DNA of 64,000 nucleotides from Symbiodinium natans (taxonomy: Eukaryota > Sar > Dinophyceae > Suessiales > Symbiodiniaceae), in assembly GCA_905221605.1 (NCBI GenBank), contig CAJNDS010000347.1, positions 532,001 to 596,000 of the forward strand, in the 5' to 3' direction. Below are positions 46,258 to 58,945 of this stretch, piece by piece. How positions within the stretch are numbered: the stretch's first letter is position 1; each line of letters starts with the position of its first letter. The notes below the pieces were generated by a model. That model was not told the DNA's origin. It searched no databases and saw only the letters and a list, made by a program, of their open reading frames with translations. The translations under genes were made by a program, and so were the position numbers.

Positions 46258-47380
46258 GGGTCAAATCAAAAGTTCTCAAGAACTGAATAGACAAAAAATG
46301 CTCGTGCAAATGCAGGCTAACACAGAGTTCAAGTGGATGCCTTGAGACTCCTGCATACGACTTGAAGAAGATGGACCGTACTGGCTGCGGAGGGTGCACC
46401 ATTTCTTGCTCTGTGCCACCGCATGCACCAAATCAACGTGAAGAAGCAAGCAAACCCCAAACGGTGTATCTACGTAATCGTACAATGCGCCACCGACGAC
46501 CTGAGCAGAAAAGGCACTAAAGATTGCCGAGGCGTGGGACACATGTGTGTGCGTCTGTGCGTGTCAACCGTCACCCCACACGGATTCAGCGACCCTGGTG
46601 TCTGGGTGCAAACTCTCGAAGCAAGCGATGATCTCCAGAAAGTGTCGAAACTACGATTCAGATGCAAGAGAGCAGTCTAAAGAAGCTTTGCAAACATCGG
46701 GGCGCGCGATCCTCCTCCGTAAGAGGTAGAGAGCTCTCCAAAACAAACGCCGAGCGGGGCGGAAGCCGAGCTCTCTTTTGCTTCTCTCAATCTCGGACTC
46801 CAGAGGCATCCCCCGCCCTTTAAAGCAGCTCCCCCCCCTTAAAAATAGCTCCCCCCCCTTCTAAAGCAGCTCCCCCCCCCCTTCTAAAGCAGATCCCCCC
46901 CACTTGGATGGACTCCCAGGATGCAGAGGAGAGAAAGGCTGTGTTTCCTTCTTCGGGGTACTTAGCGACGGCTTCCGCCCTCGCCCTCGTCTCGCCTCAT
47001 GCCAAAACAAGGGCCCCTCCGCGTTCAAAACGCATTTGCTCAGAACGCATCGTCCCCCCACAGAGGTAGCGGGGAAAGCTACTGAGCAAAGCTCTCTAAG
47101 CAAGAACCTGGGCTGGATTGGTGCGAACCTGAAGCGTCAAACCTGAAACAGCCACGGCTTGCCGACCTGCGGCTCATCCAAGAAAGCCTTGAATCCTTGA
47201 GTTTTTGATTTAGGGTTCAGAACAACCCAAATGACAGTTTCCAGCTGAGAAGTCCGATGCTGGAAGGCGTTGAAGGATTTGCAAGTGTTGAACGTGTCTG
47301 GAAGAGGTCTCAGTGGTGACGCGTGCGAGGAACCTTGGTTGGCCTCATGTTGTGGTGAACGCTCGGTGTGAACACCAGCT
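46258..47380. other. No gene resolved; poly-C cluster
   Basis: Four short C8-C10 runs alternate with TTTAAAGCAGCT-like words at about 46805-46900, a small local repeat (CCCCCCCTT, then CTAAAGCAG). Otherwise no supportable exon. Confidence 0.4.
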
Positions 47381-47389
47381 GTGCCACTC

Positions 47390-47570
47390 GTTCATGCGCT
47401 TCTGTGGCTCCCATTGGCCCATGGCAAACAGTAGCACAAAAATAGAAACACATGCCACACCCACACGAACCAAGTTGGCAGAAAGAGACATGTAGACTCG
47501 CCGTAAGAACTCTTCATCAATCAATTGCAGCGCAATGGAGGCCGAAGGTTTCCATGCTGCAGCCGCAAGT
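47390..47570 (-). CDS. Candidate exon with a membrane helix
   Basis: The minus strand reads SIALQLIDEEFLRRVY and then ANLVRVGVACVSIFVLLFAM followed by GQWEPQKRMNEW. The second part is a plausible transmembrane segment. No family is recognised. Confidence 0.32.
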
Positions 47571-47869
47571 GCCCTCGGCACAGCTAAGGCCCCTCTGTAG
47601 AGCACCATCCTACACACGTGGCAGCCTTCGGAATCCTTCGAGAGCCGTGCTCCTCTTCCGATGCAGAGCTGCTGATGTGGCTGGAAGGACGGAGTCTCGG
47701 AGACCGATTCCACAGAAAAAACAAATTGAACGCACAGCCAAGCTTGTAGACGACTCTGTTGGGACAATTGCCACGCTCATCCACGCCATCGTTGCGACTT
47801 CCTTCCTGCTTGCGACTTTCTGCGGGTCTTTACAGTGTGGCTCGTTGTAGGTGATGGGATTTTTAGGAC

Positions 47870-48538
47870 ATGGCCTCACCCGTTGCGCGGCGCAGTCTGG
47901 GCCTGGCACTGTTGGTTGGGCTGGCACTCCGACCCCTAATACAACGGCTCTGGCGTCATGCATGGATGTTGGGGCTGTTTTGGCTTCGGAGACATCGTCG
48001 TCAACATGTCTTGTGGCGACTGTCTGCGGTGCCATGGGCCGAAGAGCAGGCACAACGACCGTTGGACTGGTTGCCGTCTCCGTGTCCGGAGTGCCGACGC
48101 TGGGGCGAGAAGTGGCAGCGGCTGCATGCCGCGCTTCGCCACATTGCGAAGCCAGTGGGGGGACCGCCAGAAGCTGATCGCTGCTGCTCAGCTTCTGGGC
48201 GGGCGAGCACGGCTGTGCGGCGCGCAGGTCCAGAAGATGCGTGTCAATACTGGCTACACTGCATAGTAGCACCGCGGGCAGCCATAGCCTGGGACTGTCG
48301 CAATCTCGCCGCCGAGGCGACCCTGAACGGTTTTGCGCTGGGCGACTTCGCCGCGAGCTGTCTGAAGCGGAGAGACGCGGGACACTATGCCCATGCGTGG
48401 GGTGTCAAGCTGCAGGAAGTCTTGCTGGACCGCATGCAGCTGGGCACTTGCACCGTGATGTCCATGAAGCTGAACGAGAGCAGGAGAGCAGGAGCAAGCG
48501 TGAGGGGAGACTTTGGAACGAGCCAGAAGACACCATAG
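47870..48538 (+). CDS. Plus-strand 222-codon open frame, doubtful
   Basis: From an ATG at 47870 (MASPVARRSLGLALLVGLAL, a signal-like start) to a stop at 48538. The N-terminus is hydrophobic and Arg-rich, as an organelle-targeting peptide might be; the rest has no family motif. Neighbouring recognised genes are all on the minus strand, and the same DNA is open in two other frames, so this may be chance in GC-rich sequence. Confidence 0.2.
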   Translation: MASPVARRSLGLALLVGLALRPLIQRLWRHAWMLGLFWLRRHRRQHVLWRLSAVPWAEEQAQRPLDWLPSPCPECRRWGEKWQRLHAALRHIAKPVGGPPEADRCCSASGRASTAVRRAGPEDACQYWLHCIVAPRAAIAWDCRNLAAEATLNGFALGDFAASCLKRRDAGHYAHAWGVKLQEVLLDRMQLGTCTVMSMKLNESRRAGASVRGDFGTSQKTP

Positions 48539-48539
48539 T

Positions 48540-50290
48540 ATGTTTTCCATCACCCTCCGTGTCACTGTAAGGATGATGGGAGAATTTGCTAGTGGAGATG
48601 GCCTTACTATCGCTGGCCATTGGATCTCAGGGCCTCTTGCCTGCGCAATTGCCATGTGTATTTGCAGAACTTGGTTGGCGTGCACAGGGGCGATCGTGGA
48701 GGATGGTGGACAAAAGTGTCGAGTGCGTGCCTTTGCAAAAATTTCTTGGTGGCTTCGTAACGCTGGAAAAGTCTGCGTGCGCTCTGTAGCTATGCACGAC
48801 GTGCAGCCCAAGGAGCACCATTACCTGGAAAAGCAACGGCTGGGGCACAAGTCATGGATGGTGGCTCACGTTTGAGCCGAGATGAGCCCGCGTCTCCAAA
48901 AAGAGGGGTGGCCCACAACTGCCTCCTTTTCGTGCGTGCAGGGTGCTAGCTGAAGCTGCAGGGGCAGGGATCGGACGGGGCATACGGACGGGGCATAGCC
49001 GACAAATAGAGGTTGCAAACGGTTTCCCAACAGAGAATGCACTACTCGTCAGCTCCCTGTGCAACGCACGCGACGTTTGCGACTTTTTGCATGCAACTGC
49101 AGCGGCGAGGGGTTCCAAGCATCACTCAGGTTCCTTTTTTCTTGGAGGAACCTTGACACTGTCCTTCATTCTGGGAATTAGTTTGACGTAGTTTGGGGTC
49201 TTCAGGGACCTTATCTTCAAGTCTTTGGATCTCCTTCGGACCTGTCGTCGGCACGAAGCGGAGTGGCGGCAAGCAGGGTGTGGCATCTGGTTGTCTGTTT
49301 CATTGGGACATTTGCGAGTTGGAGTTCTCATCGTTAGGCTCAGCGGAAGAGTACGCAGAATCTCGTCAATGCTGTTGCTTCGAGTCTTCCATGGTCATGA
49401 GTCAACCGGGCCAAAGGCCGTTCCGCGAGTTCGGGAGATGACCGCGTGCAAAACGAATCAAATAGCAGTCCGTTGCAGTGCAGAGCACTTCACGGGAACT
49501 CTCAGTCGCAACTGACGTGGTCTCCAGCCCAGCTCTGTGAACGGGCTGCCATCTCCGTGGCGTCCGACTGTGACCTGCACGACAGCAACGCTTCGTGTTT
49601 GAAAGCCGCAACGTTATGAGTTTATTTCGAAGTACTTATCCGATATGTTAGGCCGCCCCAGCTCTTTTGTCAACCAGTTCATATGTCCGAGCATCGGGAC
49701 AGCTTGGCAGTGCCTGATGGCCGTCCAGGCCGCGCTCACTTTTCGAAGTAAGGGCCTCGGCTCGAAGGACTGGCGCCGGACACGGATCCGGAAGGATCCT
49801 GGTAGTGACTAGGCGTTAACCCCAAGTTCGCTGAATCTGACGCGTAAAAACACATGTACCGTGGCCCCAAGCAGACCTTCTACGCAGCATCCCTGTCTGT
49901 TTTCACTCAATGCAGCTCAAGGTCGGCCGACAGCGCCCGTGCGCGCATGCAAGTACCTCATTTTACCGATGAAGCTCAGACAATCCATGGCGACTGACGC
50001 TGAGTGTTACGCCTGGCCAAACCCAACTCGAGCTCTCCGATGTACGTGCCAAGACTGAGGGCGTACTCGTCCTCGCGCGTTAAGCTTTCGCACAGTGCAA
50101 GTTCTGAGATTTTTGGCAGCACTCTGCATGCCATGCCTGAACCCTAAGCTGCTCCATCAACGCAGCCAAGGTGGGGTAGAGGGCCAAGGCCGAGCCGTCC
50201 TGGAGATGCAGAGCACTGACACATCATCAAACCTTTGCGTGGGGCTGTGCGGTCCTCCGTGCGCCGCAAACAATTCCAATGTTCTGCGGC
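48540..50290. other. No gene resolved
   Basis: Overlapping open frames on both strands without motifs. No repeats of note. Confidence 0.35.
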
Positions 50291-50299
50291 CACGCTCAT

Positions 50300-51611
50300 A
50301 GCGATCATGCACGTATCCCCGGCATCAGGATCGAGTTCCACTTTCTTTTCCACAAAAGAGCCCAACGGGCGATACCCACCTGGGCGAGAGCGGAGTTGCC
50401 GGGTGCATTGCCAGCCTTACAAAGGCCACACTGCAGAAGAACACCCCGCCTGTGTGGCATTTGGTGACCAGCAAGGTCTTGCCTGTGATGAAACGTGTGC
50501 TCGCAACTGCCGCGAGCTATTTGCATACGCATTCCTGTGCCTGGTGGCGGGGCGTAAAACTCCACGTGCTCATAGTACTGTGAGTACAGCATGATCGCTG
50601 ACCCTCGGCTCCTGAGTCTAATTGGCTAATCAGAGACTTGCTAGTGGAAAACGTCGTCTGAGGCTTGGGCTTCCAAGCGATGGAGCAAAAGGCTCGCGAC
50701 TTGTACTCCTCATTGGCACAGTGACCTCCGCCCCCATGTGAGCCATCGCAACCATCGCGCTAATTCCCGAAAAACGGCATGCCGCGGCAAAGAAGACGAC
50801 TCAGATACCACAAAAAGGACACGGATGCCCCTAAAAAAAGGATGCAGATACCCCCAGAAGAAAAAAAACAGATGACGGAGATGCCCAACAAAGGCCCAGT
50901 GTCTCAGCAGGCCTCGCGCTCGGCCTTGAGTGCGCGGAGCTGGAGCCTGAAGGGCCAGCAGAGTGCAACTTGATCTCTTCACCCCCCTCATCCCCCCTCA
51001 GACTTCTCGTTGAGAGCCGCGCTCGAGCGCATCGCAGCATGCATCTTGACACAAAGACGCTCACTTGGCACATAAAGCTGTGCATGATGCCCCGAGGCGA
51101 CGGCTGGCTTGTTGTAGCGCACCAGCACTCCAGCGGAGCTGCGCCTGGCTTGCAAGACAAGTAATCCTCAGTACAACTGTGCGATGCTTCCGGCTGTCAA
51201 CGGCTAGCGACCAACATCAAAATTCACACTCTCCCCTAGCAGGCCCTGAAAAGTAAAACCCCCTCTTCACCCCAAATCAACGGCTGGCGACCAGCCTTCA
51301 AGCGCTCGTTCTCCGCCAGGAGAGCCTGCAACACTAAACCCCACTCATCACCCCAAATCCCCTGCAGGCCCATCCACACGTCCGCACGGCTGACACTTGC
51401 AATGCTTCTCAACCACGATTGTCACACCCAAATTGTTGCAAAGCTCATAGCTCTGCCCATCGGTGGCATGACGAATTGGAAGCTTGGGCAAGAAGTCTTT
51501 CAAATTGACAACCGAGCATGTCAAGCACGACGACATGCGGGTTTGCAAAAAATCCGCCTGCATGTTGTTCGAAATGGAAAGCTGAGCCTGCGAGAGAGTC
51601 TGAAAGTATGA
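50300..51611 (-). CDS. Candidate exons, unrecognised
   Basis: Minus-strand segments that look coding: QTLSQAQLSISNNMQADFLQ and NLKDFLPKLPIRHATDGQ (about 51611-51440), VRYNKPAVASGHHAQLYVP (about 51130-51070), EFYAPPPGTGMRMQIA (about 50560-50510) and FVEKKVELDPDAGDTCM (about 50360-50305). They are in the right orientation to be one gene, but I could not join them or recognise a family. Confidence 0.3.
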
Positions 51612-51639
51612 AGACTCATTCCCCCCTAATAATAATCCC

Positions 51640-52370
51640 CCTCCCACTATGAATACTGATAGAATTTATCTAAATGGAAATGTATATCGGAATTCGCGCG
51701 GAATTTCTTTACACATACGCGCGCTACTAAAATAGCCGCGATTTGAATGGTGTAGCGCCGGGAGCGCCAAATTTTGGACCGTCTTGGATTTCGTGCCCCT
51801 CCTTCCCCGCCCGACCCGAATTCCAGGCTCAGAGGTTTTCTGATCACAACCACGAAATAACCACAAAAACAAGAACAAGAATAATAACAGCAAGAGTATC
51901 AGTGATAACAATCACAATACTAAACAGAATAAGAATGACTAGAAATAAAAGAACAATAATAGGAAAATATTGATAACAATAGTAAGGATGAGAAATGTAA
52001 TAATAAGTATAATAGTTCCCGCAGTAACAATAACAACAATAACAACAAGAATAACAATGATAACAATGAGAATGGTAACTTTTTAGTGCTATTGCTATTC
52101 TTGCTAGTATTGTGAATCATGGCCATAGAAATGATGTCAACCGCACGGACCGGATCCGAGGCTGTGCCTGCAACGCATCCGGTGGCGCCTCGCCCTGCAA
52201 CAGAAAAGGTTGGGAAGGTGGAACTTATTGTCACTGCTTGTTTTTGCTACTACTGTTGTCTCATTATTGTTGCTATTGCTGTTGTCCTTGTTATTATTAT
52301 TGTTGTTGTGATTATTGATGCCATTATTGTGATTATTGTGCCACAGCACAAGAAATTGCAAACATTTAAA
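51640..52370. repeat. AT-rich tract with AAT/AAC and ATT/GTT runs
   Basis: Much lower GC than the rest of the window. The left half is A-rich on the plus strand (AATAACAACA-type), the right half T-rich (TTGTTATTATT-type), so the two halves are roughly complementary in composition and could fold back. A C/G-richer block of about 100 bp near 52140-52230 separates them. Confidence 0.8.
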
Positions 52371-53128
52371 CACTCCAAACATCCGATACTGGCACCCCCG
52401 CCCTTGCATCACTTGCCCAAGGCCTCGAACATTGTCTCGGTGTTGCCCATGGCGAATGTTAGATGCGCTCGGACCGCTGCTTACACATCAGCTCAAGCCA
52501 GCAATCGGGGGAGCGGCGTTACGGGGATCCGGCTACCGCCTTCGTGCGTCTGTCAACGCGTTGCATTTGTTAGGGGTTTGTGTGGGGGGCTTCCCCAAGC
52601 TGCGGCAGCCCGCAAACATGCATCCTTAGCTTTTGGATTTTCCGAGCTGCCATTCCACGGCTTCCAACAACCGGCCGACTGGCCACTTCAGGATCTCTGC
52701 TAAGGCCTTGTCTTCGTGCTGGGTTCAAAGAATAGCATATGCAGGACAGCACAGAGGCCATCCAAGCCGGCTGCGCAACATGAGGACCGAAACCGCTCGG
52801 GCACGACTGTTGAGGCGTTCGCAATGAATCAAGCGGGGAGATGATAAGCTCAAGGGGGGGGATACTGCCAAAGGACTGTTCTGAATGCTGCTGGTGGCTT
52901 CTACCTTAAAGGTTTGCCGCGCGCAACAAGAGCACCCACACACATGCATGCACCAACAGCGGGGACGGCATGCACACTGTAAGCTCAAGCCCCTTCAGTT
53001 CATGGACACACCTGCCTGGGACCCCCTGACACCCCCAAAACTGCTTGAGACCCCTCTGACACTTGTCTGACACCTTCTGAGACCACCCCGCGGCAACCTT
53101 CTCTCGTTGCACCCTTGCCGTGGGCCGG

Positions 53129-53175
53129 CCCGGCTGCCGAGGCGGCCGAGGCGGCGCGCGCAAGCGTTTACAGTT
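53129..53175 (-). repeat. Dispersed repeat shared with 63015-63052
   Basis: The two sites match over 38 bp (CCCGGCTGCCGAGGC then GCGCGYGCAAGCGTTTACAR), apart from a 9-bp GGCCGAGGC duplication here and four substitutions. On the minus strand both copies end CGGCAG|CCGGG, as a 3' intron end might. Confidence 0.7.
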
Positions 53176-53389
53176 GGCGGCTCTTGCTTTCCCATTCGGC
53201 TGCCCCGCAACAGGGGCTGCACAGAGACTTGGATAACAACCGCGGGGCTCTGCGATTGTCAAACGAGTCTTCAGGCCGGGCAGGCTGGGCATCTGGTTCT
53301 TGCCATGTTCAAAACAATGTCTGGTAAAGCGCGCCCATTCTTTTTGACTCACGCGTGCTCCGCAACAACTCATGTCTAACGCACACGCG

Positions 53390-53730
53390 CAGCTGAGGGA
53401 AGGCGACGCCTAGAGCTCGGCCCGAAGAGTGGTGCTTCAATGTGCTTCAGCATATTGAGTCCGCACTGTCTGCACAGGGTGTTCTGGTCCCTTAGGTCCT
53501 TAGGTGTCGCCTGATGGTCGATACGAGTCGACATGCAGTGGTCAAGGTTCTTTGCCAGGGCGGACACAGGGAAAACACGATGAAAGCATGTATGCCCCAT
53601 ATGCCCCATGCCGAGGCATCGGTTGCATCTGCTGCCATCTTGACAGCCTGCAGAAACTTGAGGCCACCGCTCACTGCTGATCCCATGTTCTCCAGTGAGA
53701 GTCGCTTCAGCATGGCCTCGGCCTAGGCCT
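53390..53730 (-). CDS. Candidate two-exon 3' end of an unrecognised gene
   Basis: The minus strand reads MLKRLSLENMGSAVSGGL and KFLQ (about 53713-53645, with a GC donor possible after the Gln) and then LAKNLDHCMSTRIDHQATP, KDLRDQNTLCRQCG, continuing to a stop at about 53391. Both look firmly coding. Another likely exon upstream (about 54040-53960) reads VVEGDHCLASRVESDAAHC. The HAD-like gene has its own stop at 54240, so this is probably a separate downstream gene in the same direction. No family is recognised. Confidence 0.42.
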
Positions 53731-54239
53731 GAGACGCAAGGAACGGAGCGCTTTCTCTTCTTCGGGGGGTGCAACCGAGATGATCCCAGATAAGCATCGC
53801 AGTTACAATGAGGGGGAAATGCGCCAAACATCCCAAAGCCCTGGAAAGGTTTCGAGGGCTTTGAGGCGACTGGCGGGCAGAGGCGCTATCGACCGCGATG
53901 CCTCGCGCGATCCGGTGTCAAAGCGTGGTGACCAAAAGCCCATGTGAAAGGTGAGACCATGCGAGTGGACACACAGTGTGCGGCGTCGGACTCGACCCGG
54001 GAGGCAAGACAATGGTCCCCCTCCACAACCGAAAGAAGCACAGCTCCCGAAGCTCCGGAGAGCCTCCTCAAAAAGCTCTTGGGAGCAGCCTTCAGGCCTT
54101 AAGGGAGCCTTAAGGGAGCCTTGGGAGCTCGGAGTTGATGCCCCCACAGAACATCAAGCCTATTCACAGCGGAGGAGGGGTTCACAAGTCTTGAAAGACA
54201 TGTCAGGACCATTCATGACAAGCATCATCGCCCAGGAGA

Positions 54240-57200
54240 TCACTGCATTGCACGCTTGGGCTGGGCTTGGGCTGCGGCGTGCGGGTTCCCAACCCATTTT
54301 CTTTCCAATCCGATCTGCACACGAATTGACCGAATTGAATGATCCTATGGAACGGCTGTGGGTGTTCTCTGTGGCAGAGAGCGGCAGCGTGCCTTCAGGT
54401 TGCGCGCGTTCTCGACGATCTTCTCAAACTTTTGCGTGACGAGCTCCAGCCTGGAGAAGGGTCTTCAAGAAGGAGAAAGAGGTCTGTCAAGCTTCTTTCA
54501 TTCTGCTTTCGCGCCGGGTCGCTGCTTCAGAAGTTCCTCTGGTGACGGATTCTCCCGGAATTTGATGGTTTTCACCAGGGCCTCCCAAGGCGAGGCCCGC
54601 GCGAGAGAGGGGAGCATGGAGGCGAGCGGTCGTCAGATCAGATCTTCGCAAGTTCCTGCGCAAACTGCTTGCCCATCACGTGCAATGCGTCCATCTCGAA
54701 GTTGGAGTCGCCTCAATCAGAGGCAGCAAGGGATGAATGGGATGGCATGCACGTCCAAAGGAGAAGATCGGGCCTACAGAGATCAAATTCGTGATGATCT
54801 CGTTGTCCAACTGTTTCTGCACCTTCTTCAGGTTCTTGGAATCAACTCCAAAAATCCGTGCTCCTAGCCAGGGCCTCCAAGAATGCATTCTCTTTCCACT
54901 TTCCGACCTACGAGAGTCATCCAACGGATCCTTCTGAGCACGGACTACAACGTACAGGGTTTTTTGCGCAGTCACGCCACAAGCAAGGCACTTCATGCCC
55001 TTACCGGGTCTTACCCTGACCCTTCGCGTTGCCACCCGATGGTGGCCTTAACCAAAACGCGTCCATCCGAACGAAGGCGTCAGTCGAAAATTGCTCAAGT
55101 AGAAACCGCAATGAGAAAACTGAACAAACTTCAAACCGTCGAACGCAACCGCAGCCGGATCAGAAAAAGAAAGGTCTGCTCGCGTCCGAAGCCTGCAATA
55201 TGAAAACCAAAAGCAGCAAGCGAAGGCGGCTTTCAAAAGACCGTGGCTGACATGTTTTTCCGCTGAGGCTTGTGTCTTTTTTACTGGCCTGCTGGCTTTC
55301 CGATTGGCCCAACCGATTTCTTGCAAACGTTTGCTGCCTCCGCCCGGCTTGTTCTGACTGACGCTGCTCCTCGACGTTCATACGAGAGTCTTATCTGGGA
55401 AAAGCGTTCCAAGATGTTTTTCGCCCCCTGGTCAAAGGAGGCCTCCGGTTAGGTTTGTGCTGAGAAACAGGGAGCATGAACGAAGCGAAAGAGGATGTTG
55501 TTCGAACCTCTTTTGCGAAGGACCTCTTTTGAAGAGTAGTTGCAGGACTCGCACAAACGACTATTCCGGAGATCCTCTTCAAAGACAAGCTAGGGAAACT
55601 TGTTTTAGTGGGGCCAACGGTCAAGCCGTGAAGGGTGGGGGTGGCGTGGGGGCGGGTGGTACCTTCTGTGCACACGGCAAAGAGGGCAAAATGCCATCGC
55701 GGCCTCTCCAGGAAATTCAGGCTCGAACTTTGTGCCTTGGGCGGGTGCAAGAGGGTGTGTAGCGCATGTCTGTTGAAATCAAATGAAACAAGGCAAGGAC
55801 AGACTGTCATCTCACTATGCCCGGGGCGCGCAGAGATGACCCGAATTCTCTGAAGCACATCCAGCATGCCTGGCACCTGCGAAAACGTGTAAACACATGC
55901 TCTATGAATCTATGAAAAACAAAATAAAACAAACATGTCTTTTCTTGAGTGCCGGACCCACTTTGCCGCACTGTACTCGACCCAGCCGCTCATCGCGTTC
56001 GTGATGATGAAGGTGTGGCCCTCGCGGCTCAATCCACAACAGCAAATACAAAAGTTACACATGGTTGCGCCTCGGCAGGCGCCCCTCCACTCCCCTCCAC
56101 CGTCCCAGCGTGGTGTGGGTGCCGGCTGGTTCAGGTTTTAGGGTTTGAGGCTTGGGGGTTTGAGGGTTTTGGGTTTGAGGGTTTTACAGTTCTAGGCATT
56201 TAGGGCCTAGGGTTTCGGGCCCAAGGCTATACCGTCCAGAGTTCGGGGGGGTTCTAAGGTTTTGGGTTTAGGGGCTTAGGTTTAAGCCTTAGGGAAGTTT
56301 AGGGTTTCAAGGGTTTAGGGCTTAGAAATTGTAAACGCTTGCGCGCGCGGAGGAAGGGTCCAGGTCCGCGATTCGTAGGGAAAAAGGGGTTTGGGGGGGG
56401 AGGGGGGGGATGGGCGGGGGGGGTGGGGGGGGTGGGGGGGGGGAGATAAACCGCCCTTGCAACCAGAATCCCCACCACTTTGCAGCCACGAACGCCATGT
56501 TCGACATGAGAACCCCTGCTTTACAACTCGTCAGCGTGAGAACCCCTACTTTGCAACTGGACAAGCAACTCCGTCTCTGTGCTCTGTGCTCTCTGCTCTG
56601 TGCTCTGTGCTCTGTGCTCTGTGCTCTGTGCTCTGTGCTCTGTGCTCTGTGCTCTGTGCTCTGTGCTCTGTTCTCTGTCTCTGTCTCTTTCTCTGTCTCT
56701 CTCTGACCTGCGGCAGCATCAGGCCCCTGCAGTGAGGGGTGCCTACTGATGCCTGCCAATGGCCCCCGAGACTATTCCCTTGTCTGCTGTCTGCTTGTTA
56801 TCTTCCTTTCTCTGTCTGCTTGTTGGTGTGTCGTTTAGTGCAGTTTAGGGGCTATATATCAGCTATTAGATTGCGAGCGCCCAGACGGACCACTACGTGA
56901 ATCTGCCCCACATGCCCCACTTACCCCGCTTGCTTTTCCTCAAGAGCTTCTTGGTGTTGCCCCACTTGCCCCGCTTGGTGGGCCAGAAAAGCTACTGTAG
57001 TTGGTATTGCCCCACTTGCCCCACTTCTCCGGCTTGCCTGGAGGTTGGCAGGAATGCAGGGGGCGAGATCGTTGCAGCTTGGGGAAGTGCGGCAAATGGG
57101 GCAAGTGGGGCAAGTGGGGCAAGTGGGGCAAGCGGGGCAAGTGGGGCAAGTGGGGCAAGTGGGGCAACTGGGGCAATTGGGGCAAGTGGGGCAAGTGGGG

Positions 57201-57898
57201 CAAACCTCCCTCCCATATTCCCCACAAGTCTGCCTCAAATCGGGCTGCATTTGAGGCAGACTTGTGACTTGTGGCCCCAATCCAGGAAACAAAAACAAGC
57301 TCAACAATCTGGTGGCCGCGCTGGACATCCCAGAACGCTTGGGTGGTTGGGCTTGGCTGGTTGGGGCCACCCCCGCCCCCCACCCCGGCTCCGCCCCACC
57401 ACCAATTTGGAAAGTGGGCAGGGCAAGTGGGGCAAGCGGGGCAAGTGGCAGAAATCGCTTAGCCATTAAGACAGGGCAAGTGGGGCAAGTGGGGCAAGAG
57501 GGTTTCCGCTAAGGAACGAAAGCAGGTGGGGCAAGTGGCAGAAATGAGTTATATCATACATTGTATGGTTTCTACTATATTTCTCTGTTTATCTATCATA
57601 CATTTTACACTATCTACCATCTTTTGGTTTTACATCACATATTATCTCGTGTGTAACATGTATTCTATATTCTTGGCATAAGAACGCCCGCATTGCAACC
57701 ATCACCACTTGCAAACGTGCATGTTAAAGGGTGATGGTGGGAGTTTCAGGTCTTGACGCTTTAAGTATAATTGCCTGTCAAGCAGCTTGCCCGTGCGGTT
57801 GCAAAGTGGGGGCTCTGGAAAGGCTTACGGGTTGCAAAGCGGGGATTCTGGTTGCAAAGTAGGGATTCTGGTTGTAAAGCGGGGTGCACACGTGGGGT

Positions 57899-57956
<58 letters not shown>

Positions 57957-58903
57957 GGGGGGGGGTGGGGGGGAAAGCACAGAGCACAACAATGCAATGT
58001 TTCTGTGCGTACAAGCATAAATATCACCTCCTGTACACTACACAAGAAAGAAGGGAAGAACATGCGCAGAAAGTTTGCTTTCTTCTTCTCAGCGGGCTAT
58101 CGGGACGGGATCCCTCCGATGCTTCGAAGCGCCTTACACAAGGAACATGTAAGCAGGACTCCGACTGAGGAGAAGCCCCTGAGCTGGACACCATGAGCGG
58201 GTCTGCGATACCCGGGGCACCACCATAGGCCTTGCCAACTCCCCTGCCGTCCACGGCCTCATGAGGTGTCCCAAGCCTGTGGACTCGTGGACGACATGTC
58301 GGCAAGGGCACGGAAGGAAGGCGGGGTCAATTGCGTCGGGAGGCAACCCTCACTCATCACTCAGACAGTGCGTAGTCTTGAAACAGACGCCCTTCAGAGG
58401 CTGCACTGCCATTGGTTGCCATGCGCAAAGGGACAAAGGGGACTCTGACGGCTCCAAGAAGCCAAGGCGGCGAAGGAGAAGCCAAGAAGGCAGCTCCAAG
58501 GATGCGAAGTGCAGGACACGACAGCTCAGAAAGGAACCTCCAAAAATCCAGGTTTTCAAGCTTCAAATAGCTTCAAGTGACCTACGCAGAGTATGCATTC
58601 AGTCACGGGCAGCATCGGGCCACCCTGTGGGGGAGCAAATGTGCGCATCCTGGGGGCCCTCCTCTTGCAGGACTCGGAGAGACTGCTTTGGACCGTTCCT
58701 ACGCCCCTCAAGCATCGGACTTGAAGCCCCAAAGTTACACCCAGGTCACACTTTCCCAAGTACAAGGACGCCATCATGGGCGCTTTCGAACCTGCGGGCC
58801 TTGCCCGCTCTCTCTCTCTCTCTCTAACTCTCTCTTTCCTCTCTCTCTCTCTCTCTTTCTCTTTCTCTTCCTCTCTCCCATTATCTTTCTCTTCCTCTCT
58901 CTC

Positions 58904-58945
<42 letters not shown>

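Noticed and set aside
56571-57206. CRISPR-like regular repeats
   Set aside because: The units are 7-9 bp and contiguous with no unique spacers; these are mini- and microsatellites.
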